Source: Impatiens glandulifera (lineage: Eukaryota > Streptophyta > Magnoliopsida > Ericales > Balsaminaceae). From it: DNA of 64,000 nt. How positions within the stretch are numbered: the first letter of the stretch is position 1; every line of letters starts with the position of its first letter. Both the position numbers and the translations under genes were made by a program. The stretch spans positions 2,542,001-2,606,000 of the forward strand of contig NC_061862.1 of the NCBI RefSeq assembly GCF_907164915.1, read 5' to 3'. Below, piece after piece: positions 35,490 through 48,494 of this stretch. Below the pieces are notes generated by a model that saw only the letters and a list, made by a program, of their open reading frames with translations, had not been told where the DNA came from and ran no database searches.

Positions 35490-36055
35490 AATGAATCTTA
35501 AGAGATAACATACTAGAATTGTATGTCCTACACGAGAAATCACAATAAATTATAAATACATTCATGGATACTTTTTGAACTTGGGTAGTAGCGACTCAGT
35601 GATTTGCTCTATTTTCTCACGGGTTCGAGGCGTTACAGATGATATCAGAGCTAACCCGATGTAGGAACAAAGTGAGATCGCTGTCAGGCCGTCCCGTGAC
35701 TAAGTTTAGGAGATTGTGATGTTTTACGTCGAGATATCACAATTATGAACTTGGTATAAAAGTGAGTCTAATTGATTATAAATACATTCATGAATAATTT
35801 TTGAGTTTTAGACTGTGTCGTCGCTTCGATTAGGGCTAGAAAGGAATACAAGGGGTTTTAGGTTAATCAATCCATATCATGTTATTTTGGAACAAATTTG
35901 TGTCCTTAAAGAATTTACTTATATCTTTGTCCATTATGTCCTGCAATTAAATGGTGGAAAAACTAGTAAATGGCTAAAAGATTTGATGTCATAATCAAAT
36001 AATGAAAAATACCGTGTAATGTCCTGTCAAAGTTATTCGTGCAATCAAATAATGG
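35490..36055 (+). repeat. LTR-end-like repeat, second locus
   Basis: This matches 25850-26520 in the same orientation: TGGATACTTTTTGAACTTGG, GGTTCGAGGCGTTACAGATG, GTGACTAAGTTTAGGAGATT, then GCTAGAAAGGAATACAA and AACTAGTAAATGGCTAAAAG. It interrupts the FAR1-like tail just after GAGTGAAACACATG. Confidence 0.7.
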
Positions 36056-36688
36056 ATTTCATGATGGCTAGAGACCACTAACTATTCCTTCATAAAAATA
36101 AAAAAGTAGTTTACATGTGCATTATATATGGATAACAAAAATTCCAAGAAATGCAAGATTAATAATTAATAAGCTTTGAACATGAAAATAGTACACATGG
36201 AATCAAAGTGATTCACATCCCTGGAATTTGTAGTTATTATTTGATATTATATAAAACTTAATTTAATAAAAAAATTAAAATAGTTAATTGTTTAAGAACT
36301 ATTTTTAAAAGAATTTATTTAGTTATAATATTGTTATGTTTTGATTGAGATTATTTGGAATACTTAAGTTTTTTTAAAATATTTTGTTGGCTCTAAGTGT
36401 TTTAAACTTGCTATTTTAAATTGTATTATAAATATTTCAGATTTTTTATACAACATTAATCCTAAATATTATTTATTCTAAAGGAAAAGTATTTTCTCTA
36501 ATCAAGTTTTGGTTTGATAGATGATTATTTCATTAAAAAAACAACCTTCCTCCATAAATAAGTTTGATTAATTAATTGTGTTAATTTATTAATAAAACAA
36601 TAGTTTAAAATTTTTTTCTTAGTATTTTTTGAAATCTTTTTTTTAATATTTGTTTTTTTATGGAGAGATAATCGGTTAACGTTAAACT
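36056..36688. other. AT-rich intergenic DNA
   Basis: No gene, RNA or bounded repeat recognised. Confidence 0.5.
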
Positions 36689-39600
36689 AAAAAATCGGGA
36701 GGATAATTTCCGATGGGTAATTTATGCGATTTATGGACCGGTTCTTACACAATTTAAAACTAAGTTTTTTTAATGAGATATAGAACGTGGTTAGTCTTTT
36801 GGACATGCAAATTGTTTTTTGTGAGAGACATGAACGAAGTGAGATTTTCGTCTGAAAAAAAATGGGTCAATATACATAGTTGCATAATGCGCGAGTTCTT
36901 AGAGACAATTGAAGAACTTGAACTTGTCAATTTGGCTTTGGAAGGTGGTCAAATCACTTTTCGGAGAAGTAATGACAATGAGGGTCACGTTCATTCTCGT
37001 ATCGACAGATTTCTAATTAGTGAATCAATTTTTCGAAAATTTTCTAATATATTTCAAAAGGTCATTCCATGAAGTTGTTCAGATCACCAACCGATCTTTA
37101 TAGAACGTCGAAAGATGGAGAGAACATGTCGACCATTTAGAATGGTTGATCAAAGAGGACTTTATACCGCATGTGCAATCATGGTGGGTAAATCAGTCAT
37201 CGCTTGGTTCTCTATCGAGTAATCTCTTTGTGAATTTAATGAATTTGCGTAAGCTTCTCAAAAGTTGGTTCGTGAGATATCGTACTTTATTTTGTTCTAA
37301 AATCAATTACGTGTGTAATGAAATTAATGTCATTGACTGGAATGAGGATATTCCTGAACTCTCCGCTAAGAAGGTTAGTTCTCGGATTCCAATTGTTAGC
37401 AAGTTACTCGATATGTGTAAGGAAAAAGAAACTAGGGCACGCCAGCGAAGTAGAGATACATGGTTAAGAGTCGGAGATAGAAATACCAAGTTTTTCCATG
37501 GGATCCCTAACGCGTAAGCAAGAAATAATGTGATAAATTCAATCTCGATCGAGGGGAAAGTTTATGATAGTGAACCTAAAATCTCTATGAATATTGTCAA
37601 ATTCTATAAGGTTTGTTTAAGGAGTCATTTAAGGTCAGGCTTAAATTGAATGGTAAAACTTTTGATTCAATTAGTACAACGCAAAAAGATATGTTGGAGG
37701 CTTGTTTTACGTTGAAGGATGTTGAGGAGGCCATTAGGGGATGTGGAAGTGATAAAGCGGCGGGATGCGATGAGTTTACTTTTGCTTTTTTTAATAAAGT
37801 GTGACTTTTCCTTAGATCTGAAATTATGGAAGCAATTGATCATTTTTATCGATTCTCATCATTTGATAAGAGTTGGAACTTTCTCATTCGTAAAGCTCTA
37901 AGAACTATTGATGTGAAGAATTTTAGGCATATCAGTCTCGTTTTGTCATTCGATAAGATTGTCGCAAAATGTTTGGCCAACAGGTTGCGGAGGATGTTAA
38001 AGACGACCATATCTAGTAATTAGAAGGCGTTCATCAAATATCGTCAAATTTATGATGTGGTATTAATATCCAATGAGTGCATTGACTCGGCTAATTCAAG
38101 AGGTGAAAAATGTAATTTTGTCAAGTTAGACATCGAAAAAGCTTATGATCGTTTCAATTGGAAGATTTTATTTGATGTAATGGACAAAATGGGAATGAGT
38201 GGGAAATGGATTGGTTGAATTAGATTTTGCCTCTCGACGGTTAAGTTTTATGTCATTGTTAATGGAAGTTTTTAGGGAATTTTCAAGAGTTCTAAAGGGA
38301 TCAGATAGTGTGATCCACTCTCTTCTTTTTTATTCGTCATTGTTATGGAAGCTCTAAAAAATGATGACTTTCGCAAAAAACTCGGGACTCATTCGTGGAT
38401 TGAGTTGTGGGTCGAGAAGATATCATTTCTCCATATTTAACGACACGCTCTACATGATTTAGGCTACTTATATGAATTTTAAACACCTTCGAGATATTTT
38501 ATGCTTATTTGGTGCATGTTCCAGTCTTCAAGTTAATCTTAATAAGTCAAACACCTTTTTTCAAATTCTATTTCAAATGGAAGAAGTATAAGGTTGGCAA
38601 ATGTGTTAGGGTTTAAAATTGGTGATCTTCCGTCAACATATATTGATATGCCATTAAGTGCTAAATTGCAATCCAAGGTCTCTTAGGACCCGCTTATTAC
38701 TAAAATAGAATGTAAATTGTCGAGATGGAAAAGTAAAATAATCTCAAAAGAGGGCGGTTAATCCTCATTAAGAGTGTGTTGTCTTCTATACTCACATATA
38801 TGATGTCGTTATTCATTCTCCCTAAGAGTGTGACGGTGAAAATGAAGTGAATAATGTATAAATTTCTTTGGGTATCTTTTAACTTATCGTTTTGTCATCT
38901 AATTAGTTGGATAAGGTTAAATGTTTTAAAGATAAAAAATGTCTTAATATTTGAGATCTTATTTCTTTTAATAAAGTTCTTCTATCAAATGGTGTAGTAG
39001 ATTTACAATGGAGACGAATAGTCTTTGTGCATTTATAACCAGATGTAAGTATGGTAATGATTGGTTTGGTTGGTTCACCAAAATGTCTAATTATCCAGCG
39101 GGGTGTAGCATTTGGAGGGGAATTTATCCCATTTGAAAAAGTTTTCATGAGAAGTCTAGATTCATTTTGGAGGATGGTTCGTCGATTAGATTTTGGGACG
39201 ACATTTAGTGTAGTATCAAAAGTTTAGCTATGATATATCATGCATGAACTATGTAGAAATGACACAGTTAAAGACATGTTTGATCCTCGGTCTAGTGGTT
39301 TCGCTAGCCGAATTTGATATACAATGAGATTAAACATAATAGAGTTTTACTTTTGGTAGGACGCAAATAAGTGTCACTGTCTAAACAAGACATTATGCGT
39401 TGGTAAGATATGGATGGTTTCCATGTGGGGCATTGCTATAAGTTGTTCACTAAGATGATTCTATATAATTTTTATTGGGATAAACTTTAGGAGTCAAAGA
39501 TTACATCCAATATCTCGTTCTTTGGATTGATCGTTATTCATGGTGGAATTTTAAGATGATATGTGCATAAAAATGTTGTTTTATGGCTAGTCGTATGTGT

Positions 39601-40072
39601 CATAAGAGTTGAATCGACAAACTCACTTACTTTTGCATTGTCGAAGGGTGACTAGTATTTGGAACTTTTGTGGAGTATTACTGGGATTCATTGTGTGATG
39701 TTCAACTCTTTAGATAGTTGCTGAAAATTTTGGATTGATACGGCTGATATGGGAGGCCTACATATTTGGGTTACCATCTCAATTATTTTTTGGTGGACTA
39801 TCTAGTTAGAGAGAAATCGTCGAACTTTGAATGATTGTAGTTATCTGATGCGTATCATTCATAATACTATTATTACGATGTTTTCTGATATTCACTCAGA
39901 TAAGTCAATAGAGTCTGTCGGAGAGTTAATCGTTATTATCGAGAATTTACAAGCTTGATAACTTATTAAGTTTTTTTTTTTCTTATTTTTTATTTTTATT
40001 TATTATTTTCATGTAATGCTTTATAATAGTGTTTAAACGATTTTTTTTTCATTTTTAATATACACAACTTTT

Positions 40073-40130
<58 letters not shown>
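36689..40130 (+). pseudogene. LINE (L1-type) pseudogene: endonuclease and reverse transcriptase relics
   Basis: Plus-strand relics occur in the order of a plant LINE ORF2. An endonuclease tail contains RDMNEVRFSSEKK and LVNLALEGGQITFRRSND...HSRIDRFLIS (36770-37072), and then SDHQPI. The linker holds LRVGDRNTKFFHGIPNA (37440-37517). The RT start is GCGSDKAAGCDEFTFAFFNKV (37735-37800), then ANRLRRMLKTTISSN and KLDIEKAYDRFNW (~38125-38163) and a PLSSFLFVIVMEAL-like stretch near 38315. Many stops and frameshifts break it. The 3' end carries a long AT run. It belongs to a different family from the two LINEs at 8.7-13.6 kb and is the parent type of the tail at 2521-2815. Confidence 0.88.
40076..40130. 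repeat. (TA)n microsatellite at the LINE 3' end
   Basis: About 55 bp of uninterrupted AT repeat, replacing a poly(A) tail. Confidence 0.95.
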
Positions 40131-40136
<6 letters not shown>

Positions 40137-41675
40137 TCTTTTATATATTACTGTTTTTAATTAATTAAAAAAAAAAGGTGAATTTGTATCGTTTGGAGGT
40201 ACAATTTGACGACCAAATCAACAAGGTGGGGGGCTCTTGCTACTCTCCTGGTGGAATTTAATATTATACACAAAATAAAAATGTAAAAATATTTTTTATA
40301 AAAAAAAATATAGTTTTTGTAACCATTTAACTCTATTTATACAATTATTTTTCTTAAGAATCACTCATTATATACTTTATTTATTTTCTTAGAAAACACT
40401 GTATCCATTTTAATTATCTTTTCACTTAGTTATCTTAATGCTTCTTTGTTATATAATTTATAAACAGATAGATTAACATTCAAATTAAAAATATATATAT
40501 TCATAAACTTAACAATATTTCACGAAAACAGTCTCTACCATTTCTACTTGAAGTTTGAAACCATTGACTATTGACTATTTGACTTATAGTTACTTGAAGT
40601 TTCAAACCATTGACTATTTGACTTATAGAAATAAGTCATATATATATATATTGTCATATTTATATATTTTTCTTTGTAACTACTTTTCTAATGAATGAAT
40701 AGTCAATTAGAATCAAGGTGTAGGGATTGAAATATTTGAAGTGATTTTATAAAAAAAAAATTAATACATATTTATTTTTATCAAAAATTAAAGATATATA
40801 TTATTTTTAAGAAATGATTAGGAGATAAAATTTGGAAAAGTAGATTTTAAAAGGAATCACGTGACACAATTCTCTATGCTTATCATTTATCATTTTTTCA
40901 ACCAGTGATACAGTGACATATCATTCCCCATTCCCTCTCTCAAATTTCTTTCTCCTATCACTCCTCATTATTTTTATACAAAAAGTTTTTTTTATCTAAA
41001 ATTTAACCTTAGTTAATTTATCATATAAAAACATGATTTTGACATCAAATAGTCGCTTTCATTACCCATTATCTTGTTTTGTTTTGTTGTTGTTTATTCA
41101 AATGGCTCATTATTTATTTGAAGTTATTTTGATTTTTTTGATTTTTAAAATTTTTATTTAAAATCTAATAAAATTATCTTTAATTAACTCCAAAATAAAA
41201 GTGAGAATTTTTTTTATAAATATTTTGGTATATTAATCTTCTAATAAACCCAACAAAATCCAGTCCGAATCTTCTGTTTCCGGACAGCCCATGTGCCTAT
41301 ATTCTAGACCAATCAAAACGATACTTTAATATTTTATTATTAAAATTCAACAGAATTAAAAAAATAAATTTGAAATTCGAAAACATTTGTTTGTATTTCC
41401 CGATGGGATGAGTTCCTGATTTGCTACTAATGTTCCATGCTCTACTGATTCCCAAAGGAAATGGGCAAATTAGTAAATACCGTTTTTTTAATATCAAAAT
41501 ATGTGTGGAGGAACACTGGAACATTTAGAATTCGGTAGCAGAGGATTCCAGAGGATTCCGTGTGTTTCTCGATATGTCACTTCATTTGTCCTAATCATTT
41601 CACATCAGTTCTATCTATTCCATTTTCACTATTTTATTACAATTTCTCTCTATACAATTCACGATTAGTCAAAAA
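40131..41675. other. AT-rich intergenic DNA
   Basis: No gene recognised. A short direct duplication (TTGAAGTTT.AAACCATTGACTATT) occurs near 40545-40630. The open frame at 41297-41524 (-) shows no family resemblance. Confidence 0.5.
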
Positions 41676-41676
41676 C

Positions 41677-41880
41677 AAGCTCGCGAAAGTTCACTTTCTT
41701 TGACAGAAACCTACAATTCTTTACTTGAAACAAGCTCCGTAGCTCACAAAAATTCACTTTTCTTTGCTGGAAAGCTACAATTCTTTACTTGGAACAAGCT
41801 CCGTAGCTAGCGAAAGTTCACTTTCTTTGCTGGAAAGCTACAACTCTTTGTTAGAAACAAATTATGTAGCTCGCGAAAAT
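41677..41880. repeat. ~63-bp tandem repeat, three copies
   Basis: Units of AACAAGCTCCGTAGCTCGCG, AAAGTTCACTTTCTTTGCTG and GAAAGCTACAATTCTTTACTTG are repeated three times with few changes; the last unit is partial. Confidence 0.85.
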
Positions 41881-42044
41881 GGTATACTTTGAACACACAA
41901 AACGTAAGGTTCTGTACGTAAGGTTCTGTTTTGTTTGAAGAAGTAACAATGTTTTGTTTTGTTAATATTCATGAAACAAACAATAAAAATGACAATGATG
42001 AGAGGTATAATAATTCTTTAATACTGTAAATTGATTTTGTTTGT

Positions 42045-42600
42045 AGTGAAACGCAATCCACCTAAGAGCGGCTTCACTTGAGAATTGTTATACGCTCTCA
42101 GGTGAAGTTAATATATTTTCATGTTTTATAGGTTTTGGAATATGGATAAGTTTGAAAAAATAAAAATAAATAAATAGTTGAATGTCCAACCGAAATATAC
42201 AACAAATTCATGTAAATCACTTGACATGACAATATAAAATGATTCACACCTTCATGTAAATCGTTGGTGGAAGCGCGCTCTCGGGTGAAGCACACTTTTA
42301 GGTGGAAATGCGATCATAGGTGAAACATGCTTGACCTGTCTTAACGATTCATCTTAGAGCATTAAGTCAGGTGAAACGCGCTTCACACATTATTGATTTA
42401 CTCTTTCAGGTGAAGCGCGCCCTTATGTGAAACGCTCAAGTGAAGCGCTTCACATTTCTTAACGCTTCACCTTAGAGCGTTATATTAGGTGAAGCTCGCG
42501 CTTCACCTGAAAAAGTAAATCAGCAACTTGTGAAACACGCTTCACTTAGAAAAGCGTTAAGATAGGTCAGACGCACTTCACCTGAGAGCTAGTTGTACAC
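42045..42600. repeat. GTGAAGCGCGCTTCAC palindrome cluster
   Basis: Dense, irregular copies of GTGAAGCG and its complement CGCTTCAC, several forming self-complementary units such as AAGTGAAGCGCTTCAC and GGTGAAGCTCGCGCTTCACC. Related palindromes occur at 32355-32440, 33430-33720, 45960-46230, 46580-46650 and 48030-48085, always beside the composite repeat blocks. Confidence 0.8.
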
Positions 42601-43315
42601 TTTTTTTATTTAACAATCATTTTATTCATGTTCACCAACATTTTTTTTCATGATCTAGAATTGACAATGAATCTATAAATTGTTGCAGTCAATTAAATTT
42701 TGATAAAAACAATCAGAATTTGGAGAGTATTTCAATACAATTTATACAACATATCGGTAGGGAATTTTATAAAGAAAAAGATGCTTTTGAATTGTATTTA
42801 GCATACGCTAAAATATTTGATACTAAAATTTTTTATTATCTAAACATAAAAAGTATAAAAATGATTCACATAACACTACAAATATCAATAAGATAATAGA
42901 TAAAAAAATACCGCCATACAAATTATACAAATTTAGTTAGAGAATAATTTCAATACAGAATCGACAAATTAAAATTATTAATTTTAGCTTTAGAAATTAT
43001 AGGAATATTAAGATAATGTATTACAAAATTTTAAATTAGGGCTATTTATTAATTTTATGGTTGGAGTGTGAATATTTATAATTAAAAATCAATTATATAA
43101 GGGACAATGGACTGTTTTATTATTATATAATAGTTATATAATTCTTTGTTATGGCCATTTGGATTACTTATTATTATATAATAATTATATAATTCTTAGT
43201 TATTGTCCATTTAGATTGCTTTATTATTATAAAATTAAGTTAATACTATTTTTATATAGAAAGTCCATTTACCCAATTTATGAAAACAATATTACTGCTG
43301 CATAGGCTATTCTTA
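42601..43315. other. AT-rich DNA without recognised gene
   Basis: Contains a repeated TATTATTATATAATAATTATATAATTCTT segment (43120-43200, two copies) but nothing with coding or RNA features. Confidence 0.5.
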
Positions 43316-43580
43316 GGCCTTCTTCGGTTTGGGTTATTTAAATAACCCAACCCACTCAAATATCTTTTCACTCCCCCTCTCCTCAATCACATCACTCAAT
43401 TCATTACTCAAAATACTAAAATATTTTTTATTTTAAATTACTATTTATTATTTTATTATTATATATCAATACCTTTTAAGTAATTTTACCAAAAATATTC
43501 TCATCTCCTCAAAATCATTACCAATCATTACTCATTTTCCCCCTCTAAGTTATTTCAATAACCCCAATCCGAACAAGGCC
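43316..43580. mobile_element. Tourist/PIF-Harbinger-like MITE with TTA target duplication
   Basis: A 265-bp element begins GGCCTTCTTCGGTTTGGGTT and ends AACCCCAATCCGAACAAGGCC (reverse: GGCCTTGTTCGGATTGGGGTT), inverted repeats of about 21 bp with few mismatches. It is flanked by TTA on both sides (43313-43315 and 43581-43583), the target duplication typical of PIF/Harbinger. No coding capacity. Diverged relatives lie at 32925-33189 and 48495-48750. Confidence 0.85.
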
Positions 43581-43670
43581 TTACAAAAGATCCTCCGGGC
43601 TGTTATCTCTTCTTAAAAAAAATCACCGTGCAACATCAACCTTATTTTATTATTATATAGCAAATGATAA

Positions 43671-43721
43671 AGTAACACCCGGGCTGTAGCCCGGATATCT
43701 CTGAACGTGGCTCCGCCCCTG
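43671..43721. mobile_element. one end of a second hAT-type MITE
   Basis: CCGGGCTGTAGCCCGG followed by GGCTCCGCCCCTG is the same terminal sequence as the right end of the MITE at 1773-1988. The partner end was not found, so this is a partial or rearranged copy. It directly precedes the truncated FAR1-like reading frame. Confidence 0.6.
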
Positions 43722-43729
43722 GTGGTGTG

Positions 43730-44201
43730 TTAGAATATTTGTAAAAAATGCAATTTGATGATCCTAATTTTTATTATGCTATTCAACTTGATGTCGACGA
43801 TTTAATAATCAATATTTTTTATGTTGATGTTAAGATGCAAGTTGGATTCTTTGGAGATGTAGTTTGTTTTAAGGCAACCTATAGAAAGAACAATGAAGGT
43901 CGTCCAATTGTATTGTTTATATGTGTTAATCATCACAAACAATATATACTTTTTGGTGTATATCTATTATATGATGAAACTGTCTTGACTTTTTAATGGT
44001 TGTTTGAGACATTTATTACAACTATGTTTGACAAAAAAAACAGCAACTATTCTTACCGGTCAAGATGCATTAATGACAAAGCTTTGGAATTAAAATGGCT
44101 TCAAACAAATCATAGTCTATGTATTTGGAACATTTATCAAAATGAAGTCATACATTTAAGCGGAGTCTTCCATGAGTTTAGAGAGTTTTCCAATAATTTT
44201 T

Positions 44202-44236
<35 letters not shown>

Positions 44237-45318
44237 TTTGATGAAGAGAAATATTTTCTTGAAGCTTAAAATACAATAATTAGTTTAGGAGTATGTTTTG
44301 CATTAGGAAAAAATGAGTTTTAATATATGGACGATATATGTTTTATATAGATATGACTACAACTCAAAAAAGTAAGAGCATAAATAGTGTTTTGAAAATG
44401 TATGACTCCTATAAATACAAGTTTTTAGAATTTTTAATCACTTCCAAAGACTCCTTGATAATCGTAAATATGAGGAGTTAAAAGCTGATTTTAAATCAAC
44501 TACTAGTGTGTCATGTTTGTCCTAACCAATTGACATTTTAAAGCATGCAAGTAATATTTACACTCCTGAGGCATTCAAGTGTTTTTAACGGAAATTGTTT
44601 TCATGTCTCACGATAATGATTTGTAATTTTTTGAGGATGTTGATACACACAAAATATAAAATTACTCCTCACAAAAATAGATACCGTCATATAATTACAA
44701 ATGATAAAAATTATGATAAAATTGAGTGTAGCTGGCGGAAATTTGATTTTTGTGGAATTGTATGTTCTCATATTTTAAAGATATTCACGATGATAAATAT
44801 TATGAAGATTCACAGTGAGTTGATATTGAGAAGGTAGACTCGAACAACAAAAAATGAATATTTTGGAGATACGGATTTGATTGTGAACATAGACATTAGT
44901 ACTCCAAGAGTACTTCAAAATATGCGCTACAAAGATTTGTGTGACTTGTTTATGCATTTGATTACAAAGGCAACAGAAAAAGATGACACTTATAGAGATG
45001 TTAAAGAATGTATGTTGAGCCAATGTAAGATAGTTGATGATAAGTTATAACAATAAATTATGAGTGAAACACACGCTGGATTTGCTTTCGGTGATGGTAC
45101 ATCTACGATAGTCTAAGAAATTAAAGCAATGGACAAATCAGACTCTAGTAAGAGATTGAAAGGTGACTTAGAGAAGAATTCACGGAAAAAAAAACAACAA
45201 GAAGAAAAAGTCGGGAAACAATAATTCTGGTATTTTACTATTTCAGTCCAAGAACAATAATTCCAGTATTTATTTCAAATAATTATTTACTAACTTAATT
45301 GTTTTATTGTTTAGCAAG
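43730..45318 (+). pseudogene. FAR1/FHY3-like (MULE-derived) pseudogene
   Basis: The frame from ~43748 reads DDPNFYYAIQLDVDDLI, FGDVVCFKATYRKNNEGRP, LFICVNHHKQYILFGVYLLY and DETVLTF-stop-WLFETF, the MULE transposase core of FAR1/FHY3 proteins. It continues in other frames with LCIWNIYQNEVIHLS..F.EF near 44120-44190, a SWIM-type zinc-finger region KIECSWRKFDFCGIVCSHIL near 44720-44780, and then MKIHSELILRR. Stops at 43994 and 44822 and frame changes disable it. Functional FAR1 proteins are transcription factors in far-red light signalling, derived from Mutator-like transposase. The N-terminal FAR1 DNA-binding domain is absent. A short (TA)n run sits at 44206-44233 within it. Confidence 0.85.
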
Positions 45319-45320
45319 AT

Positions 45321-45870
45321 ATATTAACATAAATAAATATAAATAAATATGACATTTTCTTATAAATAAATTAACATAAAAAAAATATTATATACTAAAT
45401 ATAAATAATATAATATACTAAATATTTTTTATTTTAATGCAATTAACATAATATTTAAATAAAATATTTTATTTTATAAAAATATAAAAGAAATTATCAA
45501 AATTATTATATACAAATCAAATTTTTTTTAATAATTGAAATAATTAGTATGTTAAATAGTGATTTAATTAATAATAAAATATATATTACGGGAAAATGCG
45601 TTTTTCTTGGATCACGCTTTTCATAAAAAAATATTAATATTAAAAAAGATAAGAACTGATGTGAAATTATTATGTCAAATAAAGTGACAGATGGAAAATA
45701 TATTTGGGTAAAAGGACAGACATTATTTTGAATTTATTTTTTAACTCTAATGTGATTTAACAATAGAATATTAAAGCTATATTTTGATTTATCCGGAATA
45801 GAGGATCCTGATTAAACAAAAACCAGCCTCTCTCAAATTAGTTCAAATCCTCTACTATCGATTTTTGTAA
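45321..45870. repeat. composite repeat, copy B left part
   Basis: Matches 32440-32920 and 33190-33280 but without the MITE, giving the uninterrupted arrangement. A third, partial copy is at 48010-48310. Confidence 0.65.
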
Positions 45871-45874
45871 TCCT

Positions 45875-47960
45875 ATAAACAGAATGCAGTGTTATTATTT
45901 TATTATTAATCAACTTCATTCATATAAAACCAAGCTTGAGAGGGGCAACACAAAGAAGGAAGTGAATTGTTTTTACATCAGAAAGCGATACCTAATAAAG
46001 CTTGTTTCACTAGGTATTTACAGCCTAAAAGGAGCGAAAGAAGCGCTACTTAGTGAAGCTTGTTTCACTATATATTTACATTGCTCATAGAAGTGGAACA
46101 ATCTTGCGTTTTACAGCGCTGAAAGGAGTGAACAAGCGCTACCTTACTTCACTAGGTATTTACAACGCTAATAGAAGTGAAGCAAGTGTTACCTAGTGAA
46201 GCAAACTTCAATAGATATTTACATTAATCAATCACTCATTTGCATTTGCTTCACTTTTATTTAAATAAATAGAAATTTTTTTGTTTCACTCCCACTTTTA
46301 CTCTCTCTCATCGATTTTTCAAACCCTAGCACGAATTTTCCTCGCTACAATCTTCTCGCAAAAATTACCTTTGTTGAGGTGACGTCGAAGGTTCTTTGTG
46401 GTCTTTGGGATGATGTTAATGCAACATTGGATCCCTTGAAGTGTGTAGCGACTTGCTGTTGAACATCTGCGATTTTTTCTGTTAGAAATTGTCTGTCGGA
46501 TTTTTGCCTTTTTTGTAGATTCAGGTTAACTAGATTTGCAAGAGAGTGTTCATCTTCTTTTCTGATTAAAATCACTAGGTAAGGTTTGCTTCACTTCTAT
46601 CAGCACTGTAAATACCTAGTGAAGCAAAGTAGCGTTTGTTTCATTCTTTTCAGCGTTGTAAAGCTACCCAAGCTCTTGGATCAAAAAATTAGAGCTAAAA
46701 ATTATATTTAAAAACCTGCACACTTGTGTTCTTGAGGACCGAGGCTTGTTAGCCTGGGACGGAGAGATCCGACCGAGGATCCTCGGTCTAGACCGAAACC
46801 TAGGACCGAGAATTTTAACAAGACCAAGAGGTCTGACTGATGTTCTTGAGCTAAGACCGAGACCTAGGACCAATTATTTTCATCCAAGACTAAGAGGTCC
46901 AACTTTGGACCAAGACTCCTAAACCTTAGGATCGAGGATCCTTAACCCGAGACTAAAAGCTCCCGAACCCCAAATCGAGGGACCTAGCCCAGAGTTAGCA
47001 CAGGATCGAGAGGTTCATGCACCTCAACCAAGGGACATAGCCCCGGGCTAGCCCAAGACCGATAGGGTTGTACACCTAGATCGGTAAGATTAGCAAGATA
47101 TTTTTGTAATTTTGGGACACCAAATCATTTTCTAAAAATCTCAAAAAAATAGAAAATGTTTTTAAAATATTTTGGGATATTTCCACAAAAATATTTCGGC
47201 AAAGACTCGTTTGGTATTTATTTTTAAACTCTAATGCCTTTAAAAATGATTGAGATTCTTCAGGTATTTCCTTCATAAGTGATCATCAACAACATGTATC
47301 AGCATTTAAATATTGTTGTTTCAATATTTCAAATAACGCACAAACCTTATGCATGCTTAGGACCAGAAGAATAATCGGTTAAAAATTAAACGTTATACAA
47401 CCGATTTTCAAAAGCCAACTTAATAAGTAGAGACCATTTTTAAAACGGGTACGGAGGATAAAGCGCGAAAACTCTTTCCCGAGTATCAACAAACTACGAA
47501 TTAAAAGAAAACTCTATTTAATACGTTTCTATACGTATGTCAATTTTTATTAATTTTTAAAAATTAATTGGCGAATCTGTTTTAAAGTAAATAATCTTTT
47601 AAATTAATTATGTTTAACTAATTTAAACTATTTTTTTTTTAAATCAAATTATAATTTGATTATCATAAATTCCCGGATTATTTAAAATTGAGCCCCGTAG
47701 TTAATTATTTTCATAAGTTTTAGGAATAAATAAAATCTTTTAAAACATATTTTATTTTTAAAGAAAATTCCTTATACGCAAATCGAGGTTGAATTTCTCG
47801 AACTTTGAGATTTCACAAAAACCTAATGAAAAGGGTTTTTCCGGGGTTACAATGGTGAACATGAACATTAGTACTTTAGATCCAAGAGTACTTCAAAATA
47901 TGCGCTACAAAGAATTATCTAGTTTGTCTATGCATTTGATTACGAAGGCAAAATATGTTT
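45875..47960 (+). repeat. ~2.1-kb composite repeat, copy B (with FAR1-like tail)
   Basis: Colinear with 33281-35367 and in the same orientation. Order: AATCAACTTCATTCATATAA segment, GTGAAGC palindromes (45960-46230), ATCGATTTTTCAAACCCTAG (~46311) segment, GACCGAG repeats (46735-47085), then 47090-47830, ending in a FAR1-like fragment MNISTLDPRVLQNMRYKEL (47860-47920). A 76-codon open frame (46345-46575, -) is open here but broken in copy A, so I do not count it as a gene. Confidence 0.75.
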
Positions 47961-48009
47961 TTATTAAATTTTAATATATATATATTTTGAATTTTATTAA
48001 CTACATGTC

Positions 48010-48310
48010 TTCTTGATACATACTGTGAAGTGCATTTCACTTGTCTCCTACTAACCCTCTAAGTGGCGCTCGAAGGTGAAGCCGTGTTTGACACTTCTTA
48101 ATCGTAATAAAATATTAATATTATAAGAGACGAAGACTGATGTAAAATTATTATGATAGATGAAGGAATAAAGTTTATATACGTGACAAATGAACTGTCT
48201 GGACATTATTTCAATTTTTTCTAATTCCAATGTAATTTCATAATAAATTTTAAAGTTGCAATTTCATTGATCCAAAAAGAGAATATCCTTAGCAAAAACC
48301 ACCTTCAAAA
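48010..48310. repeat. composite repeat, third partial copy
   Basis: GTGAAGTGCATTTCAC and GGTGAAGCCGTGTTTG palindromes followed by AATAAAATATTAATATTA and GATGTAAAATTATTATG match 45595-45850. Confidence 0.55.
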
Positions 48311-48494
48311 AACTTAAGATTTATTTCAAAAGCAAAGTTAAGAAATGATTTAATTTTTTTATTTTTTATAAAATTTAATTTTAAATAATAAAAAATAACA
48401 TTATAATAATTCAACAAATTACACACTAAAATAAACTATTTTTTAATTATAAATATTTTTTCAAATCAAACTCTCTTTTGTAATCGACAGCATA

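Noticed and set aside
46345..46575. 76-codon minus-strand frame in composite repeat copy B
   Set aside because: The matching segment in copy A contains stops and frame changes, so the frame is not conserved.
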